DNA of 64,000 bases from Dacryopinax spathularia (Eukaryota > Basidiomycota > Dacrymycetes > Dacrymycetales > Dacrymycetaceae): NCBI GenBank assembly GCA_037974965.1, contig JBBPFI010000018.1, positions 1 to 64,000 on the forward strand. The letters are read 5' to 3'. Made by a program: the position numbers and the translations under genes. Positions 10,101-21,030 of the stretch are shown here, piece after piece. How positions within the stretch are numbered: the first letter of the stretch is position 1; each line of letters begins with the position of its first letter. The notes under the pieces were generated by a model. The model was given only the letters and a program-made list of their open reading frames with translations, ran no database searches and was not told where the DNA came from.

Positions 10101-12828
10101 GATGCAAAGGAGCCCATGAACGTCCGGGTCATCGACTTCGCCTGTCGGAATCCAATGAAGGTTGCTGGGGTGGCCGGGCGTGTTACAGAAGCTTAAAGTG
10201 GCGTCCTCTTCCGCCCGAGACGGTAGGCCTGATCCGAGTGTGTACAACGTCCATAACCCAAGCTCAAAGGTGGCACACGTTTTGAGGAGGTGATACATAC
10301 GCCCGGTGCGCCAAATAATAACACCGTCTTCCGTGCCATTGTGGTACGGGCCGGAAGCCATCCCGAGCCACGCGCGCAGAAGACGCATATCCCCTGAACC
10401 GAACGGGTTCTGTGGCTCAAGCAGGAAAGAGTGGTATGCCCGATTGCACTCCAGCGGGTCCACCAGGTGTGTGTAGCTCGGGTCCAGATCGCAAACGGAT
10501 CCGGCACCATCCAGCATGGTATCGAATTCGGCTTCAAGGTCGCCAAGTAGCTTGAGCCATGAGGTCGAGATCGTGTCTGCACTGATTCGGACGCCATCAA
10601 CGCACATCTTGCGCCGTCCCTCCATCCACATCACGTGGCTGACCGCCATGGTCCGTTCGGCAATGGTAGCAGCAATGGCACCAACATGGGTGATCGACGT
10701 CCAAGGCGTAGGTGTGTACGGCACAAGCCAACGACGTTCTCGTCGAATAACCCTGAAAAGAAATACGATAAGACTTCGCAGAGCGAGCAGACAAGAAAGG
10801 GCTGCGTACGAGAAGATCGTTTCGTTGGCCCGTTCCGCTCCCGCCTCAGCCGCCGCATAGATCACTGCGCGAAAAGCATGCTTCAGGTAACCAATTTTGG
10901 GGCTGACGCTTTCCGCAGACTCAAACGACCCGTCCTCGCGAAGACACCAACAAATCACAAACCGCTCTACCACATGGGGGAAGGGATCGCCAGTCCGCTC
11001 GCTCGTCTCATGGCGGATAAGCGCCAGCCACAGAGTAAGCAACGGCGAGTCCAAGGCGCTCGATTCAGACATGGAGTTACTCAGAGCTTCCATACCATTG
11101 CGTAACGCGTGCCGCAGCGCCTTCCGCAACTGTGCCACGGCCTCATGTTGTGCTTCCGTAGTTGGGAGGGCGTAACCTGCCGGTTTCGTCCGCAAACAGA
11201 AGCAGGTCAGCCGCAGCAATGCGTGCGCGCACCGGTCGCCCGACTTCAGAGTCTGGTGGGGTTCGAAAGCATGAAGGGCGGGTTCCCTGAAAAGACATTC
11301 AATAATACAATTTGAGCGCATGGGGTGGAACGCACTCGGAGGTGCTCTTGACCCATTTCAGGCTGAGCGTGTCACCATTGCGCACCACACTCATCATCTG
11401 GCGATACATGCGCTCCACGATGGTCTTCAATGCCACGAAGCCCACGCCTTCGGGCTCGTCCGCGTTTGGCATTTTGGCCAATGCGGCAAAGGCCCCAGCG
11501 GGATAGCCTTCCAAATGGTGCGCCCAACGCAGCTTCTCCAGCAGGGGGTTCAAGTCTCGGTCCGAATGAGGAAGCGAAATGATGGCATCTCGCTGCTGCA
11601 ACCGAGTCCATTCCGCCTCGAAGATGGAACTCGCATCTTCGCCTTCCATCTCGCCAGTCGGCAGGCCAAGGTGCACTTCGAAATAGCGAAGGGCCGCACC
11701 TTGCAAGAGTGTTTGCAGAGCAACCGGGATCGGTACGACGGATCGCGAATGATCGGGAGCCGCGTGCACGTGTTTCTTGAAAGTTCCCTCGGTGCCACAG
11801 AGATAACCGCAGAGGGGGCAACGCAGGCCACGTTTGACATTGAGTCCCACGATGCGCGGACAAAGGCCTTCAGGCACGCGGATGGTTTCGCCGTCCTCAG
11901 CCAGACCAAAAGGGGCGAGGCCATCTAGCACTTCGCGCTTCGAAATGCGAAAACCATACTTATGTGCATGGTGGATATGATGATGGACCGCGGATGGCAA
12001 TACCACAAATCCGCAGTCTTCTCCAGTGCATATCACCGCACGAAGGCCGGGATGGTGCATGAGGCCTAACCGGGAGAGGAAGGGCTCAGAAGCAAGGCGG
12101 TTGTCGAAATGGTCCGAAATCGGATCTACCGTTCCTTCGACGGAGTCGCGGAGTGGGTCAGATACATGCGCGAAGGACAGCGCAGGCGGATTGTCCTCCA
12201 ACATCGTTCCCGGGCTGCCGTGATCAGGGAGGGGCGACTCAGGCACCACATCGGAGGAGTACATCGGGAGATCGTCCACGGGTGCTGGGCTGCTGTGAAG
12301 GGATGGGATGGGCGACTCAGGCACAAAATCCGAGGGAGACACAGGGGAGTCGACCTCCATCTCCGTTTCCTCCTCGCCCAGCTCAGTGCGGAGGACAACC
12401 GGAAAAGCCGACGCGTTGTCAGCTGCGACTCGACGACCAGGCAAGCGGATGCGTCCAGAAGGCTTCTTTACCGACGAATGATGATGGTTGAAGTGATCCA
12501 TAAGACTGTGCGCCGATTGATGAGTGAAGTTGCATTCCGGGCACAAGAAGTCATCAGACTCCATACGGCGGTGAAGCAGGACCGGGTGCGCCTCGCTCAT
12601 GTAATGAAGGCTGACCGAAAGAGCATGATGGGCCGACCAGTGGGTCAGCCAGCGTCCTTTGAAATCGGTCCGAAAATCACATGCGTCGATGTTGCATGCA
12701 GCTCCTACATGCACAATGTCAGAACACGGCACAGGCACAACGGAAACAGTAGTCAAACCAGAGATGAAGGGCGGGCAGTCAACGAGGGCCACTGTGACGC
12801 GATTGGCCGTTGAGCGCGTCGCAGGCAT
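7197..12828 (-). CDS. OrsD-type C2H2 zinc-finger / RecQ-like helicase
   Basis: Exon 1 is 12828-11336 and exon 2 is 11286-7197. They are joined in frame by a 49-nt intron (11335-11287, GTGCGT donor, TTTTCAG acceptor), giving 1860 residues. Residues ~45-117 hold two C2H2 fingers. Residues ~267-360 match the OrsD/DUF3505 layout: a CxxxxC..H..H unit, a ~45-residue spacer, then CPLCGYLC...H. Residues 160-240 are acidic and disordered. After a long region without known motifs, the helicase core spans ~1150-1480: Walker A PTSAGKS (1180), DEAH (1274), MSATIP, CTTAFGEAVD and QQDGRAGRDGR (1455). The C-terminal 200 residues have CPHC and CTRC pairs that may bind zinc. The family is known from subtelomeric and multicopy fungal helicases; a role in telomere or repeat maintenance is inference. 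The separate ATG at 11321 is not needed. Confidence 0.88.
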
Positions 12829-12920
12829 GGTGAGACAGGTGCTTTGTGGTTGTATGCAGATTACGGCGGGACAAAGGCAGCTCCGGAGGAGTATGAACCT
12901 TGCCTCCTCTGTCAGTAGGC

Positions 12921-12930
12921 CCTTTTATGG
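12921..12930 (-). promoter_or_regulatory. TATA-like element of the RecQ-like gene
   Basis: CCATAAAAGG on the minus strand lies ~95 bp upstream of the ATG at 12828, a spacing similar to the neighbouring genes. Confidence 0.35.
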
Positions 12931-13012
12931 CTGAAGGAGGTACACGAGGGTAGAATTGGCTGGACGGTGGTTAGGTGCGAGTCTGCTCATAGCAACTCGA
13001 TAGATGGGGGCC

Positions 13013-13376
13013 ACAACTGCCGGTGATGTGACAAGGGCCAAACCAGGAACGAATGATGGAAACCTGGTGCTCTTCCCGCTCAAAAAACGGAGCAGACAAC
13101 TGCCGGAGATGTGACAGGGGGAGCGCGGTGAAGAAAAGATGGAAATCTGGTGTTCATGCAATTTTGCGGTTGCGAAAGGTCTGCGGTGACAATCAGTGTG
13201 AATGATGGCCTCGAATGTAATGGTACTCATAGCAACTTGATGTTCGCGAAGGACGTGACAGGGGCAGAAGGAGGAACGGATGATGGTGTGAACGGTCGCC
13301 TCAATTGAAATGGTACTCACAGCAACCTGATGTTCGCGAAGGACGTGACAGGGGCAAGAGGAAAACGGATGATAGG
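13013..13376. repeat. Four degenerate 83-90-bp direct repeats
   Basis: Units start near 13013, 13096, 13199 and 13289. The last two are 90 bp apart and share CAGCAACCTGATGTTCGCG-type sequence with few changes. The first two, 83 bp apart, share ACAACTGCCGG.GATGTGACA. All four contain a GTGACA(G/A)GGG core. They lie upstream of the RecQ-like gene and could be regulatory or a separate minisatellite. Confidence 0.7.
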
Positions 13377-13535
13377 AACAGCGTGGTTTGAGCAATACAC
13401 GGTACGCCCTGCAGGAATTGAGTGTTGTCAACGCGAGGTAGCTGGAATGTCTGCTGCTCAACCAGCTCAAAGAACCTATGACATTAATGGAGGGCAAAAC
13501 CGAATTACACAGGAAGGTTAAGAAAAAGGGGGGTA

Positions 13536-16500
13536 TCACTGGGGTAATTGTTGAAGGATAAACTCACTCTCCTTCCTCCCGATACCGCCCGGTGGCCTGC
13601 GGGAAGTGCGTTGCGTGGCTTGAGCGGCTTGCTTGCCGCCTCTGCCTCGACCTCTCTTCTTGCCTCTCGTTCCCCTCGCAGCCTGCTTGCGCTTCTGAGG
13701 GCTCCGGGTGGGCCTCGATGGCCCTGCCTGCGGAACGTCCGGATCTGGTTCACCCTCCGCATCCGCATCGCTCGCCTCCGCCATGGGGACATCGTCTGCG
13801 GCGGGTGGGTCGACAGTAGGGATTGGCTCCTCCTGCGCGGGCGGGCTTGCCGCTTTCTTCTTCTGCCTTTTCTTGGCAGGCTGACCATCAGCGGCAGCGT
13901 TCGCCTTGGCCGCTTTCGAAGCCGCGCGCTTCGCGGCAAGTTCCTCCCTGGCCCGCTGCTTTGCCAACTTCTGCGCTTCCATCGCCGCCTTCTTCTCGGG
14001 GAAAGGGAGGCGCCCCAATCCGTCGTCTCCGTCGCTCAGCTCGGCGGGCGGCAACTCAGTGAGCCCCGCCAGAGGGACATTGATCTCCTCATCCTCCGCG
14101 GAGATCGGCTTGACGGCCTTCTTTCCCTTTTTCCGGCCGTCGTCTTCAGCGCGCGCCCGCTGACGAGCTGCTTGCGCCTCCCGGCGGTCCACCAGCGCCT
14201 CGTTGCCGAGATACGTCTGAAGGAGACGCTGCTTCCCAACCGAGCCGGTGTACATCACGTCCTCGATGGTGCCGGAAAGGAGGAGGTCGTAGACCTGGAC
14301 TTCTCGCGATTGCGGAGAACGCCAAAAGCGTCCCACGGTCTGGCGCCATAGCTGAGCAGACCACATCAAGTCCTGAAATAAAGAGCGGAGTCAGTGAAGC
14401 GACTTGATGCGGAAGAGTAGGTGCTCACCATGACGATCAAAATGTTGCACTCGGCCAAGTTGAGCCCAGCAGAGGCAACCTGGGAGAACAGAAGCACGTC
14501 CGTCTTGCCGGCCTTGAAAGCACGGACAGCTTCGGTCCGCTCGCCCATGCTCATGCTGCCGTGCAAGGTGGACACCTTGAAGCCGAAGAGGCTGAGGATC
14601 TGGACGAAGGGTAAAGATCAGACAAAAGTGTCTTCCGCCACAAAGTAAAGGACTCACCCGCTTCGTCATGGGGAAGTTGGAGGGGAAATGCTGGTACACG
14701 GCAATGGGGCAGTGCGGCATGCCCTTGATCGCACCAGGGTAACCCGCATCCTTCGCCCAACGGAACATGAACCGCTCGCCCTGCTGGATCCGGTCGAGAC
14801 GTGCTTCGATGTCCTTCAGGATCCAGTGCCGTACCGCACGGATCTGGGCTGGCGTGAACGGCGTATGATCAGGCCGTTCACCGTTCAGCACGCCGTGAGG
14901 GAGAGGGTCAGGAGCGAAGCCGGGCTGGAGCTCAAGGTCCGTCGGTGGACGCCCAGCCAGACGATCCAGAACGCGACGCACAGGGGGACCAAGGTTCGGG
15001 AACTGGTCCGGGTAACGTATGAAAAGAGCTTGCCCTTTGAGGTCCGTCATCTCGAGGGCGGCAAAATGTTCATCCGAAGGGTCTTGAAATTGAGCGGGGT
15101 CAGCCGGGTACAGATGTTCATCGAAGAACACCATGCGCGTGTAACGTCCGCTCGCGGCCTCTTCAGCATTGGCGGGAAACATTTTGATGGGCGGGGCATC
15201 CTGACCGAAAAACTTGAAGTACAAGAGGAGGGTGATCATGGCATCGAACTTCGAACTGCGATACTTGTGGTAATGTTCGATGGAAGTGGGCCATGTTGCC
15301 TCGAGCCCTTTGGTGACGCTGACGACGGGGTTGAGGACGCCTGTGCGATAGCTAATCCAAAAGTTCTGTGCCAGGGGGATCAGTATGCGTTGAGAAGAGA
15401 GAGAGGACGACGCACTCCTCCGTCCTGATAAAGAGACGGTATGATCCCGGCGATCCGGTTGAAGTGCGTCTTGGCCGTTTTTTGCGTGGCTTCCGCAATC
15501 TTCGTCATCGCCTCTTCCTCCACATCGGACATCCGAAGCCACATTTTGACCGACACGTACGGAGGAAGCGGGATGATCGGGTTACCATCCGGTTTCTTCG
15601 AGTCGATGGTGCGGCGGATGACCCGGCCCTCCCACCACTTTCGATAACACTCCAGCATCTTCTGCATCGCCCCAAGCTCAATGGCCGGGAGCGCAGGCAA
15701 ACCCTTACGACGGCGCGAATTGGCTTGGTTGCGCGCGCGCCTCACCTCCTTCTCCATCTCCTCAATTTCCTCCTCGCGTATATCGCTCGTGAAGGCGGGG
15801 ATGCCAAGCCATCGGCCGAGGTTGGCGAGATCCTGGAGAGATGTGAACCTTTGGAAGCGAGCAGTAGTGTGAAAGACACTTACTCGGGGAGAATTCATGA
15901 GCGGAGTAGCAGTCATGGCGAGCATCCATGCACCCGTGTCGCGGAGATGGTACAGCGCCCATAGAGTGTGACCAGGGTTGCGATGGTGATGGGCTTCGTC
16001 GACGATGACGCCGCCAAACTTGATGGAGAAAATGGTCTTCTCCACGGCAGTGGGGAAGAGCGGCGAACACTCTTGGGCAGCGTAGAGAGGACGATGGGTC
16101 TTATCGTTCGCCCAAAGTGCTTTGGCATCCACAGCGATGGCCTGATAGAATACATTCATCAGAAAGTTATGGACGGAGAGAAAAAACACACTCACAGACT
16201 GACTGGCAAGAACGACTCGGCGGATAAGCGGCTGCTTGGAGTGCTGCCATACCATGCCCTGGCCAACGACCTGCTCATGAACGGCGAGCGTGCCTTGATA
16301 CTCGATCACGTCGAGGTAGTTGCGTTCCACCATCCGGGCAAACTCGGACGCCACCTGGTCAATGAGGGTCGGCGGCAGGATGATGAGCCACGGAAGGTTC
16401 GGGATGTTCTGGAACCTCGTGTAGGCCTGGTACGAGAAATCGTCGCTAACAGCGCGGCGGTTGTAGCGGCGGCAATCCATCTGTGCATCGCCGTACCTCC

Positions 16501-18330
16501 CAGGGAAACGCTTGTGGATCTCCCAAAAGTCGTGGAACTCCACGGCCAAGCAGATCAGGGCGATCATTTGGGCGGTCTTCCCAAGCCCGACCTCATCGAA
16601 AAGCCCCATCGCTTCCCCATAGAGGAAGCGCTCCATCAGCTCATCAACCGCTTGCAGCTGATGATGAAGCAGTCGGAAGGGAGAGACGAGGCCCTTGTCC
16701 CGATCTTGCTTCCATTGCTCCGGAATGTCCTCAGGAAGGAGACCCAACGCATGAAGTTCAGGCCGAAGACCGGGCAGTCGGCCGGGTTCCGAGGGGTTAC
16801 CGCCTAATCGTTTCGTCAACGTGGCCTCATCGAGGCCCGCCTGCGCCTTGAGCTCGCCCGTCCAGTTTTCGAATTCCTTGGCCAGCCACTTTTCACGATC
16901 ATCCGGTTCCATCATGGCTGGATTGTCATTATCGTCCTCGGCATCCAGGTGCCTGTCAGCGATCGCTTCACGAAGACGAGCGACATGCACAATGCGCAGA
17001 TCTTCGATGTCCGTGGCTGACGTAAGGCGAGCGAGAGTGCGAGCGACACTGGGGTGCAGTTCTGCAGCACAAGATCAGCACGTGACAGGAATTTGGCCTG
17101 AGGGAAACAAAGACGCACTCTGCCCAGAGAAAATAACTCGGGCGTCCGGAGGTAAGCTGAGCGCCTCCATCAACGAGCGAAGGTCGGCCGACATGGTCTC
17201 GACGAAGGTCTCCCATTCTGGGGCGAGCTCCATTCCACGAACCTCATTCAGAAGTTCACGAGACGCCTTCATGATCCGGTGCATGTACTGAGCGGGCGCT
17301 TCGGTCGGTTCCGTGGATTGGGCTTTCCACTCTGGAAAAGAGGTGAGGCAATGCTGAGAGGAGGACACAAGCAGCGCACCTTGCCATAACTTTCGGGCTT
17401 CCTCATACTTCTTTTTCATGCGACCGTATTTGGTTACACCCGCGGCTGAGTAACGGCGCCAGTTCGTGTACAAGATGTCGTGGAACAGGATTTGCAGGTC
17501 GGGGTTGCCCCAGTGAATCTCAGGGTAGGTCTTGCCGGGCACCTCTTTGAGCGAGTAAGCGTTATCCTCGGGACCTCCTAGGAAGACGCGGGCCGTGCAA
17601 GGGTAGAACCGATCGTAGTCTTTGGGCAGGGTGGTCTGCGAAACAAGAAGTGAGCAACGATACGGAACGTTGGCAGGGTGACACGCACATTTCTGCCTTG
17701 CGTCTCGCGGATCTTGCGATGGGGGGTTAGATCGGGGATGGAGTGGAGGATCGAGTGCACGGCCGGATTGAGTCGAAAACGAACTAAATCGATGACAAAG
17801 GCCTCCCAGATGCGTTGACCTTCATGACCAAGTCTGGAGCGACGAACTCCATACTTCATGTACATCGCGAAGGCAGTCTGACGGGCCGTGGCAAAGAACG
17901 AGCCGATTTGATGGAGGAAGACCTGAACCTGACGATGTTCAACACGACCCCACATGCCAGGGTTGACAAAGCGGGGATCGCCCTCAACGGCGAAGAGTTT
18001 GCGCCAGGTGGGAAGCGCCCAGACAGTATCATCGGCCGACGGGGACAGACAGAGCTCCATGCCGGGCGGAAAACTGGTGGTGCCGGCTTCCGCACCATCA
18101 GAGTCGTTCGACGCGTTCACCCAGGCCACTACCTCTTCGGAATCATCCACATCGGGGACGACGGCGGCGGTGGCCAGGTCCGTAGCATCCTCGCCTTCAG
18201 TCGCTTCTGCGTCATCGGGCGCTGGGCGCTTCTTCGTCGGCTTGCGTCGCGAAGTTGTCGAGGGCTCGCTCAGGCGAACGGGCAGAAAAGTGAAGGAGAG
18301 AAAGATATGGCAGAGCGATAGAATGCCCAT
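13536..18330 (-). CDS. SNF2-type DNA-dependent ATPase
   Basis: Nine exons join in phase: 18330-17689, 17635-17380, 17331-17119, 17061-16196, 16141-15884, 15832-15416, 15365-14658, 14599-14429 and 14372-13536, giving 1455 residues. The SNF2 ATPase half has motif I DEVGLGKTAQ, motif II VDEAHHHRNP and MTATPL. After a ~200-residue insertion comes the second RecA-like half with VSTLHGSMS, VLLFSQVASAGLNLAECN and motif VI-like MWSAQLWRQTVGRFWRSPQ. The C-terminal ~200 residues are K/R/E/P-rich and look like a nuclear, DNA-binding tail. The N-terminal ~230 residues are not recognised. SNF2 proteins move or remodel nucleosomes or other DNA complexes. The start is the least certain part: the first ~20 residues are oddly hydrophobic, and I chose this ATG because a TATA element lies 105 bp upstream. 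Confidence 0.82.
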
Positions 18331-19370
18331 GTCGAGTGCGAGGGCAGGTGGGGGTGGAGTGTCGGGGTGGAGGTGGGAATGTGGGCGTGAGACAGAAGGG
18401 GACTGGAATGCAGGAATGGGATGAGACAACGGGGTTATATACCTGAAAGGGCAAGAGGACCGAGGTAAAAAAAAACGGGGGTGAAAAAAACTGCTTGGTA
18501 ACCGTCTGCATGACCGGCGGAGGGCGGCGAATCGCCACAGACCTCCGATGGGTTCGAAGAGGGGTTCCGCCGGGGCCTACGGAGATAGTGGAAATAGAAG
18601 CCAGGCAAGAAGGCGGAGGAAAACAGGGAATACTTTCCATGGAAAAGTGGGGGCGGAGACGGGAATCCGTGGTGAGTGGCACCGTTGTGCGAACTGGAAG
18701 TGAACGCGAAGGGTTCCGCAGACCCCGCATGGACCGATTCATGGGCATTAAAATTGATCGTAACGGCGCAGTCAGATACAAATACGCCCCGACCACGGTA
18801 CGGTTGCCACTAAATGACCAAAGCCAGGAGGTTTTGCAGGTGAAAGGTGAAAGGGAAGGAAGGGCAGGGCGATTCACATGCGCGGGCGTGCAACAAGGCG
18901 CAAGGCCAAGGGAAAGCCGGCGAGGAGTGATTGGGAGCGTCCGCGGGTGGAATGAGTTTCCGCAGCAGATGAAAGGCCAACAAGTATTCGTCAGTGAAAA
19001 ACAAAGGACTGCGTGGCAAGCCAGAAGATGAAGGTTGCCTCAATGGTTCCGACGCGCCTCGGCTTTGGTCTTCCAAGGCGGGTGAAGGGCGCGATAGGGC
19101 CCTGGGACAAAGGCCATCGCCGATTTGGCTCCGCGTCCGCGGAGGTGGAGCAGGTGGGTGGCACGCTGTGCAGAGGCGGTACAGGGCTCGCAAAAGGCCT
19201 TCTGCACATCAAGGTGGTCGCGAGGAAATTCACGTTTGATGCATGGCATCCCTCGTTGTTCGGTGGAGATCTCGGCGTTGGAGCGTAAATACGCGGGACG
19301 GAGTCGCAGGCACGGAAAAGGATCAGGGCATAGGACCGTTGTCTTTGCTTCTCCCATGTGGAGTGATATT
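18331..19370. other. Upstream region of the SNF2-type gene
   Basis: This stretch holds the SNF2 promoter and about 900 bp of G/A-rich DNA. Overlapping ORFs occur on both strands around 18.5-19.3 kb, none with a domain, a splice-consistent extension or a compositional bias that suggests coding. Confidence 0.45.
18435..18441 (-). promoter_or_regulatory. TATA element of the SNF2-type gene
   Basis: TATATAA on the minus strand is 105 bp upstream of the ATG at 18330. An in-frame start codon nearer to it would leave almost no room for a 5' leader. Confidence 0.45.
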
Positions 19371-21030
19371 TGCGACTCAGTCGCAAAGACGAACAGGGCC
19401 CCTTTAGAGGGTCCTATTTTTCAACGCTCCGTTGTGCGGTGGATTCTGGCGACTGAGTCGCAAGGGCGGGCAGGGCGATCTGCAAGGCTCCTATTTGCCG
19501 ACGCTCCTTAGTCCAGTCAATCTTTGCGACTGAGTTGCAAGGAAGGGAAGGGACCCCACTAGGGTCTTGTTTTTCGACCGTTCCCCATGCAGTCAATCTT
19601 TGCAACTCAGTCGCAAGGACGCACAGGGCCCCTTACAAGGGTCCTACTTTTCGACGCTCCCGCGTCCAGTGAATTTTTGCGACTGAGTCGCAAGGACAGA
19701 CAGGGGGTTATACTAGGGCCATATTTTTCGACGCTCCCGCGTCCAGTGAATTGTTGCGACTCAGTCGCAAAGACAGACAGGGGGTGATACTAGAGCCATA
19801 TTTTTCGACCCTCCCGCGTCGGGTGAATCCTTGCGACTCAGTCGCAAGGACGGACAGTGGCCCAACTAGGCTCTTCTTTTTTGACCCTTCCGCATGTGGT
19901 GAATCTTTGCGACCCAGTCGCAAGGACGGACAGGGGCCCAACTTGGGTGCTGTTTTTCGACCCTTCCGCGTCGGGTGAATCTCTGCGACTCAGTCGCAAG
20001 GACGGACAGGGGCCCAACTCGGGCCCTGTTTTTTGACCCTCCCGCGTGTAGTGATCCTTGCGACTCAGTCGCAAGGATGGACAGGGGCCCAACTTGGGTC
20101 CTGTTTTTTCGACCCTTCCGCGTCGAGTGAATCTCTGCGACTCAGTCGCAAGGACGGACAGGGGCCCAACTTGGGTGCTGTTTTTCGACCCTTCCGCGTC
20201 GGGTGAATCTCTGCGACTCAGTCGCAAGGACGGACAGGGGCCCAACTAGGGTCCTGTTTTTTCGACCCTTCCGCGTCGAGTGAATCTCTGCGACTCAGTC
20301 GCAAGGACGGACAGGGGCCCAACTTGGGTCCTTTTTTCGACGCTCCCGCGTCCAGTGAATGTTTGCGACTCAGTCGCAAGGATGGACAGGGGCCCAACTA
20401 GGGTCGTCTTTTTTTTACCCTTCCGCGTCGGGTGAATCTTTGCGACTCAGTCGCAAGGACGGACAGGGGCCCAACTAGAGTCCTATTTTTCGACTCTTCC
20501 GCGTCCAGTGAATCTTTGCGACTCAGTCGCAAGGACGGATAGGGGCCCAACTAGAGTCCTATTTTTCGACCCTTCCGCGTCCAGTGAATCTTTGCGACTC
20601 AGTCGCAAGGACGGACAGGGGCCCAACTAGGCTCTTCTTTTTTGACCGTTCCGCATGTGGTGAATCTTTGCGACTCAGTCGCAAGGACGGATAGGGGCCA
20701 AACTTGGGTCCTGTTTTTCGCCTGTTCTCCGTGCACTGAATCTTTGCGACCCAGTCGCAAGGACGGATAGGGGCCCAACTAGAGTCCTATTTTTCGACCC
20801 TTCCGCGTCCAGTGAATCTTTGCAACTCAGTCGCAAGGACGGACAGGGGCCCAACTAGGGTCCTATTTTTCGACCCTTCCGCGTCCAGTGAATCTTTGCG
20901 ACTCAGTCGCAAGGACGGACAGGGGCCCAACTAGGGTCCTATTTTTCGACCCTTCCGCGTCCAGTGAATCTTTGCGACTCAGTCGCAAGGACGGACAGGG
21001 GCCCCCCTAGGACCCTATTTTGATGTTTTT
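19371..21030 (+). repeat. 22-copy array of a 76-bp satellite with an internal palindrome
   Basis: The 17-bp palindrome TTGCGACTCAGTCGCAA (or a close variant) recurs 22 times from 19371 to 20973 at a spacing of 75-77 bp. Between palindromes each unit reads GGACGGACAGGGGCCCAACT, a variable GGGTCCT..TTTTTCGAC segment, then CCTTCCGCGTC.AGTGAATC. The first six copies diverge most; the last few are almost identical, so homogenisation is recent at the right end. Open frames on the minus strand here (up to 135 codons) simply reflect the repeat. A T-rich tract follows the last copy. The function is unknown: it could be a protein-binding satellite or a plain minisatellite. Confidence 0.95.

Larger units (their letters stand above)
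12829..13535. other. Promoter region of the RecQ-like gene with direct repeats
   Basis: The 707-bp gap lies between the SNF2-type gene stop and the RecQ-like start. Apart from the TATA-like element it consists largely of degenerate repeats of 83-90 bp (listed separately). A minus-strand ORF over 12925-13539 is open by chance: it has no domain and crosses the repeats. Confidence 0.55.

Noticed and set aside
11299-11321. Overlap of two separate genes (zinc finger and helicase)
   Set aside because: A 49-nt intron with consensus ends joins them in frame, so the stop and the ATG are intronic.
12109-12813. 234-codon plus-strand ORF
   Set aside because: Antisense shadow of the zinc-finger exon.
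12925-13539. 204-codon minus-strand ORF between helicase genes
   Set aside because: Crosses four direct repeats, has no domain and overlaps the stop of the SNF2-type gene.
13548-14351. 267-codon plus-strand ORF
   Set aside because: Antisense to the K/R/E-rich SNF2 tail; its L/R/P-rich composition is a mirror of that codon bias.
19838-20249. Open reading frames of 63-135 codons inside the satellite
   Set aside because: They consist only of the translated 76-bp unit (RPSLRLSRK-type repeats), and frames are open on both strands.
19371-21030. Regularly spaced palindromic repeats resembling a CRISPR array
   Set aside because: The intervening ~59 bp are also repeated rather than unique, and the window is eukaryotic.
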